Of a stretch of DNA of 64,000 nucleotides, positions 16,779 to 26,312 are shown piece after piece. This stretch comes from Dolichospermum flos-aquae CCAP 1403/13F. Its GTDB lineage: Bacteria > Cyanobacteriota > Cyanobacteriia > Cyanobacteriales > Nostocaceae. Below the pieces are notes generated by a model. It did no database searches. It was not told the origin of the DNA and saw nothing but the letters and a program-made list of their open reading frames with translations. The stretch is taken from NCBI RefSeq assembly GCF_012516395.1, contig NZ_CP051206.1, positions 2,896,501-2,960,500 on the forward strand. The letters are read 5' to 3'. The stretch's first letter is position 1, and each line of letters begins with the position of its first letter. Position numbers and translations under genes: made by a program.

Positions 16779-19628
16779 TCAATTCCCTACCAATGGTGCA
16801 TTCAAAGTCTTCTCAATGCGATCGCGTGTTTCTAATAAGAAAGCTTGAGTATATTCATCTTCAGAATTTACCCGTCTTAATTGATTATTTAATTGCTTGA
16901 GTTTATACCAAGCCAAAGTACGGGCATCTTCAGGAGTAGCTTCTTTTCGCAACACCATTCCCATCAGTACATTTAGGTATTCCCGTTGTAAACCTCTTCG
17001 CAGACTGGAAATTTGCAATTTACCTTTAGGTTGCAAAACCTCCGACCAAATCCCAGATTGTAAAGTATCAAATAACTCAGGCAATGTGAGAGATTTTCCT
17101 GATGCACTTTTTAATTCTAGATCCTTAATCCGAGTTAGGCGATCGCTTGCCAATAAATCCCGCAACACCGCCGTCTGCACCAACAACACTAAATCATGAA
17201 TCGGATAATCTAACCGTCCGACTTGAATATTAGTCCCCCAATGTAGCCACCGCGAAGGTACTAATTTATTCAGTAATTCCGGGGGAAATTTCAAAGCATC
17301 TTCCGCAAAAACATACTTTTGCATTGTCATCAATGCTTGTCGCTGTTGTTCTACCGGTACAGGGACAAATGGTAATTGTCCTTTAGTATCATTTGGTTTA
17401 ACTCGATAAAAAGACTGACCACCAATGTATTTACTGGTATAGTATAAATTCTGTAAATAATTTCTGAGGATGGTGTTAAAACGCTCTTCTACATCGCTAG
17501 AATTCTCTGCATCTATAGCATATCCCTGATTTAATCGTTCCCACATCCGCCGCGCATTAGCCAATTGTGAATGAGAATAAACCAATACATTACTGCTATG
17601 ATCCCAAGGATTCACCGTCGGATCACTATTAGATAAATCCTCATCAGGAGCATAACTCAACTCTCGTTGGTTAGATTTTCCAGCAATTGCTGCTAAAAAC
17701 GACTTTTCTCCCATGGTAGTTGACGCTTGACTGGGAGTGTAACCATACTCAATTACCCATTCATCATAGGGTCCCACCTGCTGTGGAAAATAATCTCCCT
17801 GCTTGACACCATTAGGGGCAATGTTTGGGGGAATATAATCCATAACCGATGCTGTCATCCCTTTAGTCTGCGTAATTTCTGGATTATTCATCTCCTCTGG
17901 AGATAGTAAGGTACTACCACGGAAATTATGACGCAAACCTAAAGTATGACCAACTTCATGGGTAATAATTAAACGTAAATATTGATGGATATAATCTTTT
18001 AACTGCTCTGGACTTGGTGTAGTGTTTCCTAACATTGACATTGCTAAAGAACCAAAAGCCAACTGATTAGATGCTTCCATGCCATAACATAAATCATAAT
18101 CTGTCGCTAGTTTAGACAAATTGCCTAATGATTTTGGAGATTTTTGATTACCTTTGCCACACAAACGCCCATTGTTGACCAATGTTGATAAAGAAGTGCT
18201 AGTTTGTGAATTTTGAGGTTGAATAATTTGCCGATAATCATTTTTTAATAATCGGACAAAACTACCATCAATCAGAATATCTGCATTCAAAATTTCTCCA
18301 GTTAAGGGATTAACACGGGATGGACCCATCGCAAAAAAACCATCTACAGTATTAATCCAACGGATAGTATTATAGCGAATATCGGCTGGGTCCCAGGTAG
18401 CATTATCAGGCATTTGTTGAACTTGAATAGCATCCTTGAATCCTGCTTTCAAAAAGGCTTGATTCCACATCAAAATTCCCTCTTTGATAGACTGACGATA
18501 TTCTAGAGGTACAGCATTATCAATCCAAAAAACAATCGGTTTTTTCGGTGGAGAAATTGCGGCTGTGGGATCTTGTTTTTCTAAATTCCAGCGATTAATA
18601 TAACGAACAAAAGTATCTCTCCGTTCATCTTTAGATAAATCTTGATAAGCTGTGAGGAAATAACCTACCCGTTCATCAGCTAACCGAGGTTGATATTTAG
18701 TTTTTGGTAATTCCGATAAACTATAATGTACCTTTAAGGTAAAACCGCGACTATCTGGTAAAACATCCGAATTCTTGCCACCATTAGCAAAATTGAAAAT
18801 AGACTCAATTTCTAAATTATTGGGAAATACTTTCGCATTACCAAGATAACCTTGATCGGGACTAACAGCTAATTCTAAATTAGTAGATAATCCTGCCAAA
18901 TCTGTGAGTAGTAAATCACCTAAATCAATAAGAATAGTTTTTCCTTGTGAATTAATACTCTTAATAGGAATAGTGTAAAGAACAGAATCACTAAATGATC
19001 TCGCTACTGATCTAGCTTGGGGATCTCCTTCACGAGTCCGAAAATTGACATTACGAACCACAAACTGAATTTGATTATCTACCTTTTGAAAGTAGAATAA
19101 GAAGTCTTGTAATGGCATTCCACTATAAATACCCTTTTCACCAATTCCCGATTCTAAAGTTGAGTTTGCTATAAAGTTTTTTTGGAGTTGTTCTGGTTTA
19201 ATTTCCAGATAGATTTTATTTTTATGTTTATGACGATAAATAGTAAAGATTCCCTCTGATTTTTGGGTATCCTTGGTAACTTCTGTAAAATCTTCTAATT
19301 CATCTTCTTTCGGTGATTTAGATTCAGGTTTAGCTTTCGGTTTCTCTATTTCTTTCTTAACCTGGAGAAATGGTTGTTTGCCAACTTGCTTTAGATCTTT
19401 AAATACCCAAACAAAATTTTGTATTTTTACCTGATTATTTTGATCAATAACTGCTATTTTGGAAGATGGTAGTTTTAATTGTTGAACAATCTTATCCACA
19501 TTAGTGGTTTGTCTCTCTATTTCTATATCTGAATTACGGGGATTATTTATTAATGATTGAGCATTAGCAGTTTCTATGGAAACAAATAGACTATTAAACA
19601 AAATGAGAGCGAAAGTAAACTTATTCAT
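16779..19628 (-). CDS. secreted zinc-dependent metalloprotease (metzincin, DUF5117/DUF4953 type)
   Basis: 949 residues beginning with a signal peptide (MNKFTFALILFNSLFVSIETANA). The middle contains the zinc site HEVGHTLGLRH, three His in the extended HExxHxxGxxH metzincin form with catalytic Glu, followed by a Met-turn in ASVMDYIP. The N-terminal region (to ~350) matches the DUF5117-type strand-rich domain with YTIPIKSI and FANGGKNSDVLPDSRGF, and an Asp/Pro/Lys-rich linker lies at about 90-115. Family members are large exported or outer-envelope peptidases of unknown substrate. It is monocistronic and convergent with the lanthipeptide adaptor, so it is not evidently the lanthipeptide's processing protease, though proximity leaves that open. 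Confidence 0.9.
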   Translation of the reverse strand: MNKFTFALILFNSLFVSIETANAQSLINNPRNSDIEIERQTTNVDKIVQQLKLPSSKIAVIDQNNQVKIQNFVWVFKDLKQVGKQPFLQVKKEIEKPKAKPESKSPKEDELEDFTEVTKDTQKSEGIFTIYRHKHKNKIYLEIKPEQLQKNFIANSTLESGIGEKGIYSGMPLQDFLFYFQKVDNQIQFVVRNVNFRTREGDPQARSVARSFSDSVLYTIPIKSINSQGKTILIDLGDLLLTDLAGLSTNLELAVSPDQGYLGNAKVFPNNLEIESIFNFANGGKNSDVLPDSRGFTLKVHYSLSELPKTKYQPRLADERVGYFLTAYQDLSKDERRDTFVRYINRWNLEKQDPTAAISPPKKPIVFWIDNAVPLEYRQSIKEGILMWNQAFLKAGFKDAIQVQQMPDNATWDPADIRYNTIRWINTVDGFFAMGPSRVNPLTGEILNADILIDGSFVRLLKNDYRQIIQPQNSQTSTSLSTLVNNGRLCGKGNQKSPKSLGNLSKLATDYDLCYGMEASNQLAFGSLAMSMLGNTTPSPEQLKDYIHQYLRLIITHEVGHTLGLRHNFRGSTLLSPEEMNNPEITQTKGMTASVMDYIPPNIAPNGVKQGDYFPQQVGPYDEWVIEYGYTPSQASTTMGEKSFLAAIAGKSNQRELSYAPDEDLSNSDPTVNPWDHSSNVLVYSHSQLANARRMWERLNQGYAIDAENSSDVEERFNTILRNYLQNLYYTSKYIGGQSFYRVKPNDTKGQLPFVPVPVEQQRQALMTMQKYVFAEDALKFPPELLNKLVPSRWLHWGTNIQVGRLDYPIHDLVLLVQTAVLRDLLASDRLTRIKDLELKSASGKSLTLPELFDTLQSGIWSEVLQPKGKLQISSLRRGLQREYLNVLMGMVLRKEATPEDARTLAWYKLKQLNNQLRRVNSEDEYTQAFLLETRDRIEKTLNAPLVGN

Positions 19629-19731
19629 TTCCTAACTTCCTGATAATTATTGTTTAATAGCCGTCTGAAATGGAAACTCTCCAACTTTGCGCCTTTGCTC
19701 CTTTGCAACTGGGCGCGAAACATAACCTATC

Positions 19732-21792
19732 CTAATTCGTAACTGATTGGGCTTCCTGATACATAATTTCCTGGAAGTGAATCATATCTTTTTGGGGATC
19801 AGCCAAACTAACTTTCACTAATAAATTTTCTCCCAAACTGACAGAACGCCTGAAGGACATAGGCAATTGTAAACCCAAATCTTCTAATAAAATTAGTCCT
19901 AAATTGCTATCTTCTCGTAACCACATTAATACCGTTACCTGCCAAACTTGTTCAGGATGACGACGTAAATATTCTAAAGCGTAATATCTATTAGTTTGTC
20001 GTTCCACCATTGTTGCTTCTTGAGTGATGCTGCTGACCGTCATCATCACTTCTTTGAGTTGTTCAGCAGAGAAGGGTAAACCTTCGCCGCGTAAATGCGC
20101 TTTTAATTGGAAGTGGGTGAGTAAGTCGCTATAACGACGAATGGGGGAAGTAGCTTGAGTGTAGGTATCTAAACCCAAACCAGCATGGCGCACTGGTGTA
20201 ATGCTCATTTCGCTTTTAGGCATACAGCGTCGCATCGCACAGGAACGAACAAAACCGGCTGGAAGCAGGAGCAGTTCTTCCTCTGGAGGTAATTCTGGTT
20301 GGGGTTGGCCGCGAAAGGGCAGCGGGATATTATGAGTTTGTCCGTAACGGGCGGCAACTTCTCCGGCAAGAATCATCATTTCTGCGACTAATTGGCGGGA
20401 GGAAGAATCATCTAAAACATCAATATTGATATCATCGTCTTTGACTTTGATCATCGCTTCGGGCATATTGATACTGATAGCACCTTGACTATAACGCCAA
20501 GTTTTGCGGATTTTTGCCCAATTAGCGATCGCCTCAATTTCTGGTTCTGCTTGAACTCCCAACTCCAGCATCTCATCCACATCTTGATAGGTGAGGCGGT
20601 AGGTAGGCTTAATTAAACCAGTGTGTATACAGTAATCTTCCACAGCCCCAACTGCATCTAAAATCACCCCAAAGCTGAGGGCGCAACAGACTTTCCCCTG
20701 AATTAAACTCATGGGACCTGTGGCCAACACCTCTGGGAACATGGGAATCATCCCCGTGGGTAAATATACCGTACTACCCCGTTTTCTGGCTTCTAAATCT
20801 AATTCATCATCTGGCATTAATAACCGCGTCGGGTCAGCAATATGCACCCATAACCGTTCCTTACCATCTGCTAATATCTCCCAACTCAAACCATCGTCTA
20901 TTTCTGTAGTGCTTTCATCATCAATGGTATATACCTTGAGATGTGTGAGATCGAGACGGTTTGTATCTAAATCTGTAGGAGGAAAATCCCAACATTCTTG
21001 CGCCACTTCTAATACCTGATGAGGAAATTGAACGGAAATTGATGAACGGCGCAGGAACAGGTTTTCGTGGGAAGTCCACAAACCCAAATCTATCAAGAGT
21101 TGAAAGGCCGCCTGGGGCGTAGCAGAACGTCCCAGCATATTCATAGTTTCTAATACTGAGGCTGGAGGCGGACAAGCACGAGCCAAAGAATCATAGTTCA
21201 CTTTCAGCATCACCACATCCGCCAGCAAAGTCGCATATTTTTCTAATGCGTCTAAACGCTGGCGATCCAGTCTTTGCCATTCTACCACTTGTCCCTGGAG
21301 CGCCTGTTCTATCCGGGCTAAAAATTCCTGCTGTCCCTTGGCTTTTTGTGATTCTACTTGAATCTGGTGCTTGCGTTCTGCTATTTGCGCTGCGCTGCGG
21401 GGTTCGTAAGCGTCTCCTTTTTGTTTGAAATAGAGTTTATCTTCTGATAACAAACAATGGGCTGCATAACACTGGGGAGATGTGGATTCCGAAAATAGCA
21501 GATTTGCCAATTGGCTAGGAGTGACAGTTTCTCCATCTTCAATCAGTAGTTCCCAAGCTATTTCCAGACTTGATGGATCTAGATAAGGCTGAACTTGACT
21601 TAAAAACTCAGCGATTTCCCCTGGTTTATAGGTTTGTCCGTTAACCGTGTAGGTAAATTGGTTATTTTTGATGTTATGGGATTGACCACGTTCATCTACT
21701 ACAAACCAACTAGTTTTACCGTCTGGACGATCTATCACTCCAAGACGGCGATCGCCTTTAACCCTAAATTCAACTAACGTCCCCTTATCCAC
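19732..21792 (-). CDS. RNase II/RNB-family 3'-5' exoribonuclease
   Basis: 686 residues from a GTG start. The RNB catalytic block is clear: YTIDDESTTEIDDGLSWE (metal-binding acidic residues), WVHIADPTRL, LARKRGSTVYLP-type segments, and the late TSPIRRYSDLLTHFQL motif. The C-terminus has an S1-like tail (ENLLVKVSLADPQKD). N-terminal residues 1-70 form a small beta domain (VEFRVKGDRRLGVIDRP). Length suits the cyanobacterial RNase II-like group rather than full-size RNase R. It degrades single-stranded RNA processively. It lies downstream of rpmG-rpsR on the same strand, but 298 bases away, so separate transcription is possible. Confidence 0.9.
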   Translation of the reverse strand: MDKGTLVEFRVKGDRRLGVIDRPDGKTSWFVVDERGQSHNIKNNQFTYTVNGQTYKPGEIAEFLSQVQPYLDPSSLEIAWELLIEDGETVTPSQLANLLFSESTSPQCYAAHCLLSEDKLYFKQKGDAYEPRSAAQIAERKHQIQVESQKAKGQQEFLARIEQALQGQVVEWQRLDRQRLDALEKYATLLADVVMLKVNYDSLARACPPPASVLETMNMLGRSATPQAAFQLLIDLGLWTSHENLFLRRSSISVQFPHQVLEVAQECWDFPPTDLDTNRLDLTHLKVYTIDDESTTEIDDGLSWEILADGKERLWVHIADPTRLLMPDDELDLEARKRGSTVYLPTGMIPMFPEVLATGPMSLIQGKVCCALSFGVILDAVGAVEDYCIHTGLIKPTYRLTYQDVDEMLELGVQAEPEIEAIANWAKIRKTWRYSQGAISINMPEAMIKVKDDDINIDVLDDSSSRQLVAEMMILAGEVAARYGQTHNIPLPFRGQPQPELPPEEELLLLPAGFVRSCAMRRCMPKSEMSITPVRHAGLGLDTYTQATSPIRRYSDLLTHFQLKAHLRGEGLPFSAEQLKEVMMTVSSITQEATMVERQTNRYYALEYLRRHPEQVWQVTVLMWLREDSNLGLILLEDLGLQLPMSFRRSVSLGENLLVKVSLADPQKDMIHFQEIMYQEAQSVTN

Positions 21793-22051
21793 AACTGTCG
21801 CACTTTAATTTTAATATTTTGAGATTTTTAGACTGGAAATTCTGGATTAAATAACGGGTATTTAATCCTTTATTTAATAATTTGCTGTGAGAAATGCTAT
21901 TCCAGTTTAGAATTCCATCCTCAAATTTAGCGATATCGTACCATTTTTGAGAATGAATTAATTAAATGTTTTTGGCAATTTCCTAACATTAAATATTAAA
22001 TTTTAGATTTTGGACTCAAAGTAACTGGGCATATCCATGCAACTGCTACTT

Positions 22052-22084
22052 TTTTGGATGATCATCCAAAATCCAAAATCCAAA
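22052..22084. repeat. 20-bp palindrome fused to an ATCCAAA heptamer repeat
   Basis: TTTTGGATGATCATCCAAAA (22052-22071) is a perfect palindrome and runs into three ATCCAAA units (22064-22084). It sits just after rpsR and could fold as a 3'-end hairpin. The rest of the gap to the RNase gene shows nothing. Confidence 0.6.
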
Positions 22085-22090
22085 ATATTC

Positions 22091-22306
22091 TTAACCTTCG
22101 GCGTTAATGAAGGGCAATAAAGCCACAATTCGAGAGCGTTTAATGGCTAGAGTCAGAGCGCGTTGTTGCTGACAGGTTAAACCGGTGATTCTCCGAGGTA
22201 ATATTTTACCACGTTCGGTGAGAAACTTCCGCAACAAATCTACATCTTTGTAATCAATGGGATCTCCGGGCTTAATTGGAGAAAGGCGACGACGATAGTA
22301 ACTCAT
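22091..22306 (-). CDS. rpsR: 30S ribosomal protein S18
   Basis: 71 residues: a basic start [15 protein letters not shown], then [20 protein letters not shown] and [20 protein letters not shown], the diagnostic S18 core that contacts S6 and 16S rRNA on the platform. Two bases after rpmG, so clearly one operon. Full length for the cyanobacterial/plastid type, with normal spacing and no oddities. Confidence 0.97.
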   Translation of the reverse strand: MSYYRRRLSPIKPGDPIDYKDVDLLRKFLTERGKILPRRITGLTCQQQRALTLAIKRSRIVALLPFINAEG

Positions 22307-22308
22307 TC

Positions 22309-22503
22309 TTACTTAATCTCCTTGTGAACTGTGTGTTTGTTGCAGTGGGTACAGAACTTTTTCAGTTCTAAGCGGTTGGTTGTGTTCCGACGGTTCTTGG
22401 TACTGGTATAACGGGATACGCCAGGTGAACGTTTATCTGGATTTGTTCGACACTCGGTGCATTCTAGTGTCACTATTATGCGCGCACCTTTACTCTTAGC
22501 CAT
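22309..22503 (-). CDS. rpmG: 50S ribosomal protein L33
   Basis: 64 residues, [20 protein letters not shown] ... [20 protein letters not shown] ... CNKHTVHKE. Four cysteines in two CxxC-like pairs (CTEC, CTHC) form the zinc ribbon, so this is the zinc-binding L33 version. First gene of the rpmG-rpsR pair, the usual cyanobacterial and plastid order. Confidence 0.97.
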   Translation of the reverse strand: MAKSKGARIIVTLECTECRTNPDKRSPGVSRYTSTKNRRNTTNRLELKKFCTHCNKHTVHKEIK

Positions 22504-22549
22504 AATCTTAGAAACTGTAAAGCCTGGAGATAATTAACACAAATGGTTA

Positions 22550-23104
22550 TTATCTCATATTTCGTGGAAATTTTGCAACTAACCGTTTAATTTTTATATC
22601 TAATGAATAACCCCGACGGGAAGAAACTATGATAGTCCGAAAAAAGCGGTCATGGAATGCCTGTCGCATCTGAGTATCGGATAAAGCTGCACCGCCGTCA
22701 ATGATCAGGGGAAGTAATAGGACGACAGCAGCGGGATTGAGGATGATATTCCCCAAGAAAATGGATAATAATAAGCTAGAAAAGCAAATAATCCCTTCTC
22801 GCAGTAATAAGGTCTGAAATTGGGGGATTCTATTGACTATTTCGCCATTTGCAACTTCTAGGATCTTTAAATCAAATGCCCAACGGCCTAAACTTTGTCC
22901 CTGATTGTTGTAAACTACGATGACGCGGAAAATTAGCCAAGCAAAAATAAAAACAAAGATTTGGGTAAATTGAATCCCGATTTGATTACTTCTGAAAATA
23001 GAACTCAGGAACCATGCACAGAAGAAGTCAAGAGCTAAGGCCATACCTCGACGGGTAAGATCCCCTTTTGGGAAGTGTCTTTGATTGACTTTAACAAGAG
23101 TCAT
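22550..23104 (-). CDS. RDD-family integral membrane protein
   Basis: 184 residues. After a short N-terminus comes TRRGMALALDFFCAWFLSSIF, the Arg-Asp helix that names the family. A second helix follows (IFVFIFAWLIFRVIVVY), then NNQGQSLGRWAFDLKIL, a classic RDD segment, and two more hydrophobic stretches (LLLREGIICFSSLLLSIFLG and NPAAVVLLLPLIIDGG). Function of the family is poorly known; some members affect ion homeostasis. It is 46 bases upstream of rpmG on the same strand and may share its transcript. The C-terminal 35 residues are basic and probably cytoplasmic. Confidence 0.88.
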   Translation of the reverse strand: MTLVKVNQRHFPKGDLTRRGMALALDFFCAWFLSSIFRSNQIGIQFTQIFVFIFAWLIFRVIVVYNNQGQSLGRWAFDLKILEVANGEIVNRIPQFQTLLLREGIICFSSLLLSIFLGNIILNPAAVVLLLPLIIDGGAALSDTQMRQAFHDRFFRTIIVSSRRGYSLDIKIKRLVAKFPRNMR

Positions 23105-23180
23105 AGCCTTTACCTCGCTGGTGGTAAAATAGTGAGTTTATTTAGATTTGTATCAATTTACATCAGGATAAACTGATTAA

Positions 23181-23409
23181 ACTCCATCTATAGCGATAAG
23201 CGATATCACTGTTAAAGATCAAGAATTTGAAAATGATATTATGGCAGAAATCAAAGCTGTGCGTCAGCAAAACCGCCAAAAATGAAATTTCGGAGATGTC
23301 TATTGACACTAACATTTGGATTCGCATTTTATTGAGAGGGCGAGTCACATTACCAATTTTAGCAGCATTTAATGATCACAAATTCCAGTTATTTGTGTAT
23401 CTCTATTAA
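23181..23409 (+). pseudogene. decayed toxin-antitoxin module (antitoxin tail plus broken PIN toxin)
   Basis: An open frame without start from 23181 to the TGA at 23283-23285 reads SDITVKDQEFENDIMAEIK and VRQQNRQK, like the C-terminus of a type II antitoxin. Its stop overlaps ATG 23282 in the usual antitoxin/toxin ATGA manner. That ATG gives MKFR and is then out of frame. A shift at about 23292-23297 restores SIDTNIWIRILLRGRVTLPI, the N-terminus of a PIN-domain (VapC-like) toxin with its first catalytic Asp. The frame ends after FQLFVYLY at 23409, about a quarter of a normal PIN domain. Both halves are dead. It sits 20 bases before recJ. Confidence 0.7.
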
Positions 23410-23428
23410 ATAGACTTTTAACTCTTCT

Positions 23429-25474
23429 ATGACCAATGACAAATCTTCCAAACGCTTACCCAATCAACGTTGGCAAATTGCAGCAAAAAATCCAGAAGCT
23501 AGTTTAATATTAGCGAATTTAACAAATATCTCCCCAATTATCAGCCAATTATTAATTAATCGGGGCATGGAAACCCCAGAAGATGCCAAGATATTTTTAG
23601 ATCCCGAATCTCTGATTTTACCTTCTCCTCTCGAAGAATTCCCTGATTTAGCTGCGAGTGTGGAATTATTGGAATTAGCGATCGCCAATAAAGAGAAGAT
23701 AGCTATCTGTGGAGACTATGATGCTGATGGTATGACCAGTACTGCAGTACTGCTGAGAAGTCTTAGGGCTTTGGGCGCTGATGTTGATTATGCTATTCCT
23801 AGTCGAATGCACGATGGTTATGGGATTAATAACCGGATTGTCGAAGAGTTTCATGATGAAGGGGTGAAACTAATTCTGACGGTGGATAATGGAATTTCTG
23901 CGGTTGAACCAATTACTAGAGCCAGAGAACTGGGTTTAAAAGTTATTATCACAGATCATCATGATGTTCCCCAAATATTACCTCCAGCTAACGCGATTCT
24001 CAACCCGAAACTAATAGCTGAATCTTCTCCCTATCGGGGTGTAGCTGGTGTGGGTGTGGCTTACATTTTAGCCGTTTGTTTAGCCCAACAATTAGGAGAA
24101 ATCAAAGGTTTAGTGCAGCCACTGTTAGCTTTATTTACCTTGGGAACTATTGCCGATTTAGCCCCTTTAACCGGTGTGAATCGTCGCTGGGTAAAACGGG
24201 GTTTAAAGTTATTACCAAAATCTAATTTACCAGGGATACAAGCATTAATTCAAATTGCCGGAGTTCAAGCCAGCGAAGGAGAAAAAAATCAAACTTCTAA
24301 ATCTTTAAAACCCGAAGATATTGGTTTTCGATTGGGACCACGAATTAATGCTATCGGCAGAATTGGTGATCCCCAAATTGTCATTGATTTACTCACAACT
24401 GATGATTTTGGTATTGCACTAGCTAAAGCTATCCAATGTGAACAAACTAATACTCAACGTCAACAAATGTGCGAGGAAATTGAAAAAGAAGCCATTGCCA
24501 TTGTTGAAGATTTATATATAAACTCTTTACAAAAAGACCGCGTATTAGTTGTTATCAAAGATAATTGGCATCATGGTGTTATTGGGATTGTTGCTTCTCG
24601 CTTACTAGAACGTTATGGTGTTCCTGTATTTATTGGAACTTACGAAAATGAAACCATAATTCGGGGTTCAGCGCGAGGAATTCCTGAATTTCATGTATTT
24701 GCAGCTTTAGATGCTTGTCGAGATTTATTAGGTAAATTTGGGGGACACAAAGCTGCGGGAGGATTTTCTTTACCAGCGGAGAATTTACCAGAATTGCGGT
24801 TGCGTTTATCTGCATTTGCAAATCAGTGTTTGGAACTTCAACACCTGAAACCGCTGTTGAAAATAGATACTCAAGTTAATATTCACGAAATTAACCAGGA
24901 TATTTTTCAGCAGTTAAATATTCTTCACCCCTGCGGTATTGATAACTCAGATCCAATTTTTTGGACTGCTAATGTCCAAGTAATTGAACAGAAAATAGTT
25001 GGGAAAGGTCACATTAAATTAACTGTATCCCAAACTATAGACAATCAGCGTCAAGAAATTAAAGGCATAGCATGGCGTTGGGGTGATTATTTTCCCTTAC
25101 CATCAAGATTGGATATTGCTTACAAACTGCGTGAAAATAACTTTAATGGCAAAACTACCATTGAAATGGAGTTAGTTGGTGCAAAACTCCCAAATCACGT
25201 TGTTGAACTTTTCACTAATTCACCAAATCTATCACGGGCTAGTTTTGAATATAAACAGCGTCAATATACCTGCGGAATCTATGAAAATGGTATAAGTAGA
25301 GAATTAAGAGTTAAAAATTCTGAAGGTAAAGTTTTAGTCATGCGACCAGAAGATAAATTTGGTTTGTTGGGTTTCAAGCGCGAAAATGCTGAACAGGTAA
25401 ATTTATCTCAACCCATATATGAGGGGATTGTACAAACTGCAATTCAAGCTTTGTCCGCCTCTGTGCAGAATTAA
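23429..25474 (+). CDS. recJ: single-stranded-DNA-specific 5'-3' exonuclease RecJ
   Basis: 681 residues. The DHH phosphoesterase core is clear: ICGDYDADGMTSTAVL, LILTVDNGISA, VIITDHHDVP, then RLGPRINAIGRIGDP and, in the DHHA1 domain, GKFGGHKAAGGFSLP, which carries the metal- and DNA-binding residues. An OB-like region and a cyanobacterial C-terminal extension follow (~460-681). RecJ trims 5' ends in recombinational repair and in mismatch repair; mutS lies 6 kb away on the same strand. ATG 23429 is close behind the broken PIN gene, so recJ may use a promoter from the lost module. Confidence 0.95.
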   Translation: MTNDKSSKRLPNQRWQIAAKNPEASLILANLTNISPIISQLLINRGMETPEDAKIFLDPESLILPSPLEEFPDLAASVELLELAIANKEKIAICGDYDADGMTSTAVLLRSLRALGADVDYAIPSRMHDGYGINNRIVEEFHDEGVKLILTVDNGISAVEPITRARELGLKVIITDHHDVPQILPPANAILNPKLIAESSPYRGVAGVGVAYILAVCLAQQLGEIKGLVQPLLALFTLGTIADLAPLTGVNRRWVKRGLKLLPKSNLPGIQALIQIAGVQASEGEKNQTSKSLKPEDIGFRLGPRINAIGRIGDPQIVIDLLTTDDFGIALAKAIQCEQTNTQRQQMCEEIEKEAIAIVEDLYINSLQKDRVLVVIKDNWHHGVIGIVASRLLERYGVPVFIGTYENETIIRGSARGIPEFHVFAALDACRDLLGKFGGHKAAGGFSLPAENLPELRLRLSAFANQCLELQHLKPLLKIDTQVNIHEINQDIFQQLNILHPCGIDNSDPIFWTANVQVIEQKIVGKGHIKLTVSQTIDNQRQEIKGIAWRWGDYFPLPSRLDIAYKLRENNFNGKTTIEMELVGAKLPNHVVELFTNSPNLSRASFEYKQRQYTCGIYENGISRELRVKNSEGKVLVMRPEDKFGLLGFKRENAEQVNLSQPIYEGIVQTAIQALSASVQN

Positions 25475-25548
25475 AGATTAAAAACTCTCTTAAATGGGTA
25501 ATTTAAGATTCTATTATCTCCAACGGGTAATTGGTGATTAGACAAAGC

Positions 25549-25582
25549 ATTACCAATTACCAATTACCAATTACCAATTACC
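25549..25582. repeat. STRR: four ATTACCA heptamers
   Basis: Four exact ATTACCA units plus ATTACC, between the convergent recJ and psb30 genes, ending 4 bases before the psb30 stop. It is the complement of the heptamer found inside the ABC chimera at 4481. Confidence 0.9.
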
Positions 25583-25586
25583 CAAT

Positions 25587-25706
25587 TTACAGGTTGCCGT
25601 TGCGAAATGCTAGAACGAAGATGACTATGGGTCCTGAAATCACAATTAGTCCCACGCAAGTTAACTGCAAGACAACTTCCCAATTGATGTTAGCTAAAAT
25701 GTCCAT
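25587..25706 (-). CDS. psb30: photosystem II reaction centre protein Psb30 (Ycf12)
   Basis: A 39-residue gene read from ATG 25706 to TAA 25587: MDILANINWEVVLQLTCVGL, then IVISGPIVIFVLAFRNGNL. It is one membrane helix ending in the diagnostic SGPxVI(F)xLAFRxGNL of Psb30/Ycf12, a PSII subunit next to PsbJ/PsbK/PsbZ. A strong ribosome-binding site (GGGAGG, 7-8 bases upstream) supports the start. It ends against a heptamer repeat and is convergent with recJ. Confidence 0.93.
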   Translation of the reverse strand: MDILANINWEVVLQLTCVGLIVISGPIVIFVLAFRNGNL

Positions 25707-25872
25707 TTTTTCCTCCCAATGATTTTAATGGTTTAAAAAGATTTAATAATTCAATGACAAAACCCGCAACTTATCATATCTGTTTAGGGGATCTAAAATT
25801 TAATTTACTTCACAAAATTATAAGAAAAGTCATAAAAAAGTAGAATAGCAGGAATACTAGAAGGTTAAAAAT

Positions 25873-26223
25873 ATGGCTACTTGGCAATGTATAGCTCAGT
25901 GTGGGGCTTGTTGTAACCTGACACCAGCGGATCGTCCAGATATAGAAGAGTATCTTTCACCACCTGATTTAGAACTTTATCTCAGTATGGTCGGTGAGGG
26001 AGGATGGTGCGTAAATTATGATCATGGTACGCGAGAATGTAAAATCTATTCTACCCGTCCTTGGTTCTGTCGTGTGGAAGCAGAGACTTTTGAGGAGATG
26101 TATGGGATTGAAGCGGAGGATGTAAACGATTTTGCCATTGATTGCTGTCATCAGCAAATTGAGGGGGTTTATGGCGATCGCAGTTTGGAACAAATCCGCT
26201 TTGATCAAGCCGTCGGTTTTTGA
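25873..26223 (+). CDS. YkgJ-type cysteine-cluster (zinc/iron-chelating) protein
   Basis: 116 residues with the cysteine pattern of the family: CIAQCGACCNLTP at the N-terminus, EGGWCVNYDHGTRECKIYST, RPWFCRVE and DCCHQQIEG, nine cysteines in all, presumed to bind Zn or an Fe-S centre. Function is unknown. The last 16 codons, ending DQAVGF, are duplicated at 28412-28459, on the far side of the defence pair. Soluble, no signal peptide, single gene. Confidence 0.9.
   Translation: MATWQCIAQCGACCNLTPADRPDIEEYLSPPDLELYLSMVGEGGWCVNYDHGTRECKIYSTRPWFCRVEAETFEEMYGIEAEDVNDFAIDCCHQQIEGVYGDRSLEQIRFDQAVGF
26174..26221 (+). repeat. 48-bp direct repeat, left copy (3' end of YkgJ-type gene)
   Basis: Starts with GCGATCGCAGTTTGGAACAA and covers the last codons of the upstream gene. 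The right copy (28412-28459) differs by two C-to-T changes. Together they bracket 2.19 kb holding only the AAA/TOPRIM pair, like att or target-site duplications of an inserted cassette. Confidence 0.85.
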
Positions 26224-26312
26224 TTTAATTCATATAATTATTCTCTCATTGTGTTTTTGAGCGCAGTAATCAATGGGAGATTCACCTTCATGTACCTAAG
26301 TTTTGCTACTGC

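Noticed and set aside
16779-19628. Metzincin as leader peptidase of the lanthipeptide
   Set aside because: The LanT has a complete C39 domain and the precursor has a Gly-Gly site; the protease is on the other strand with no shared promoter.
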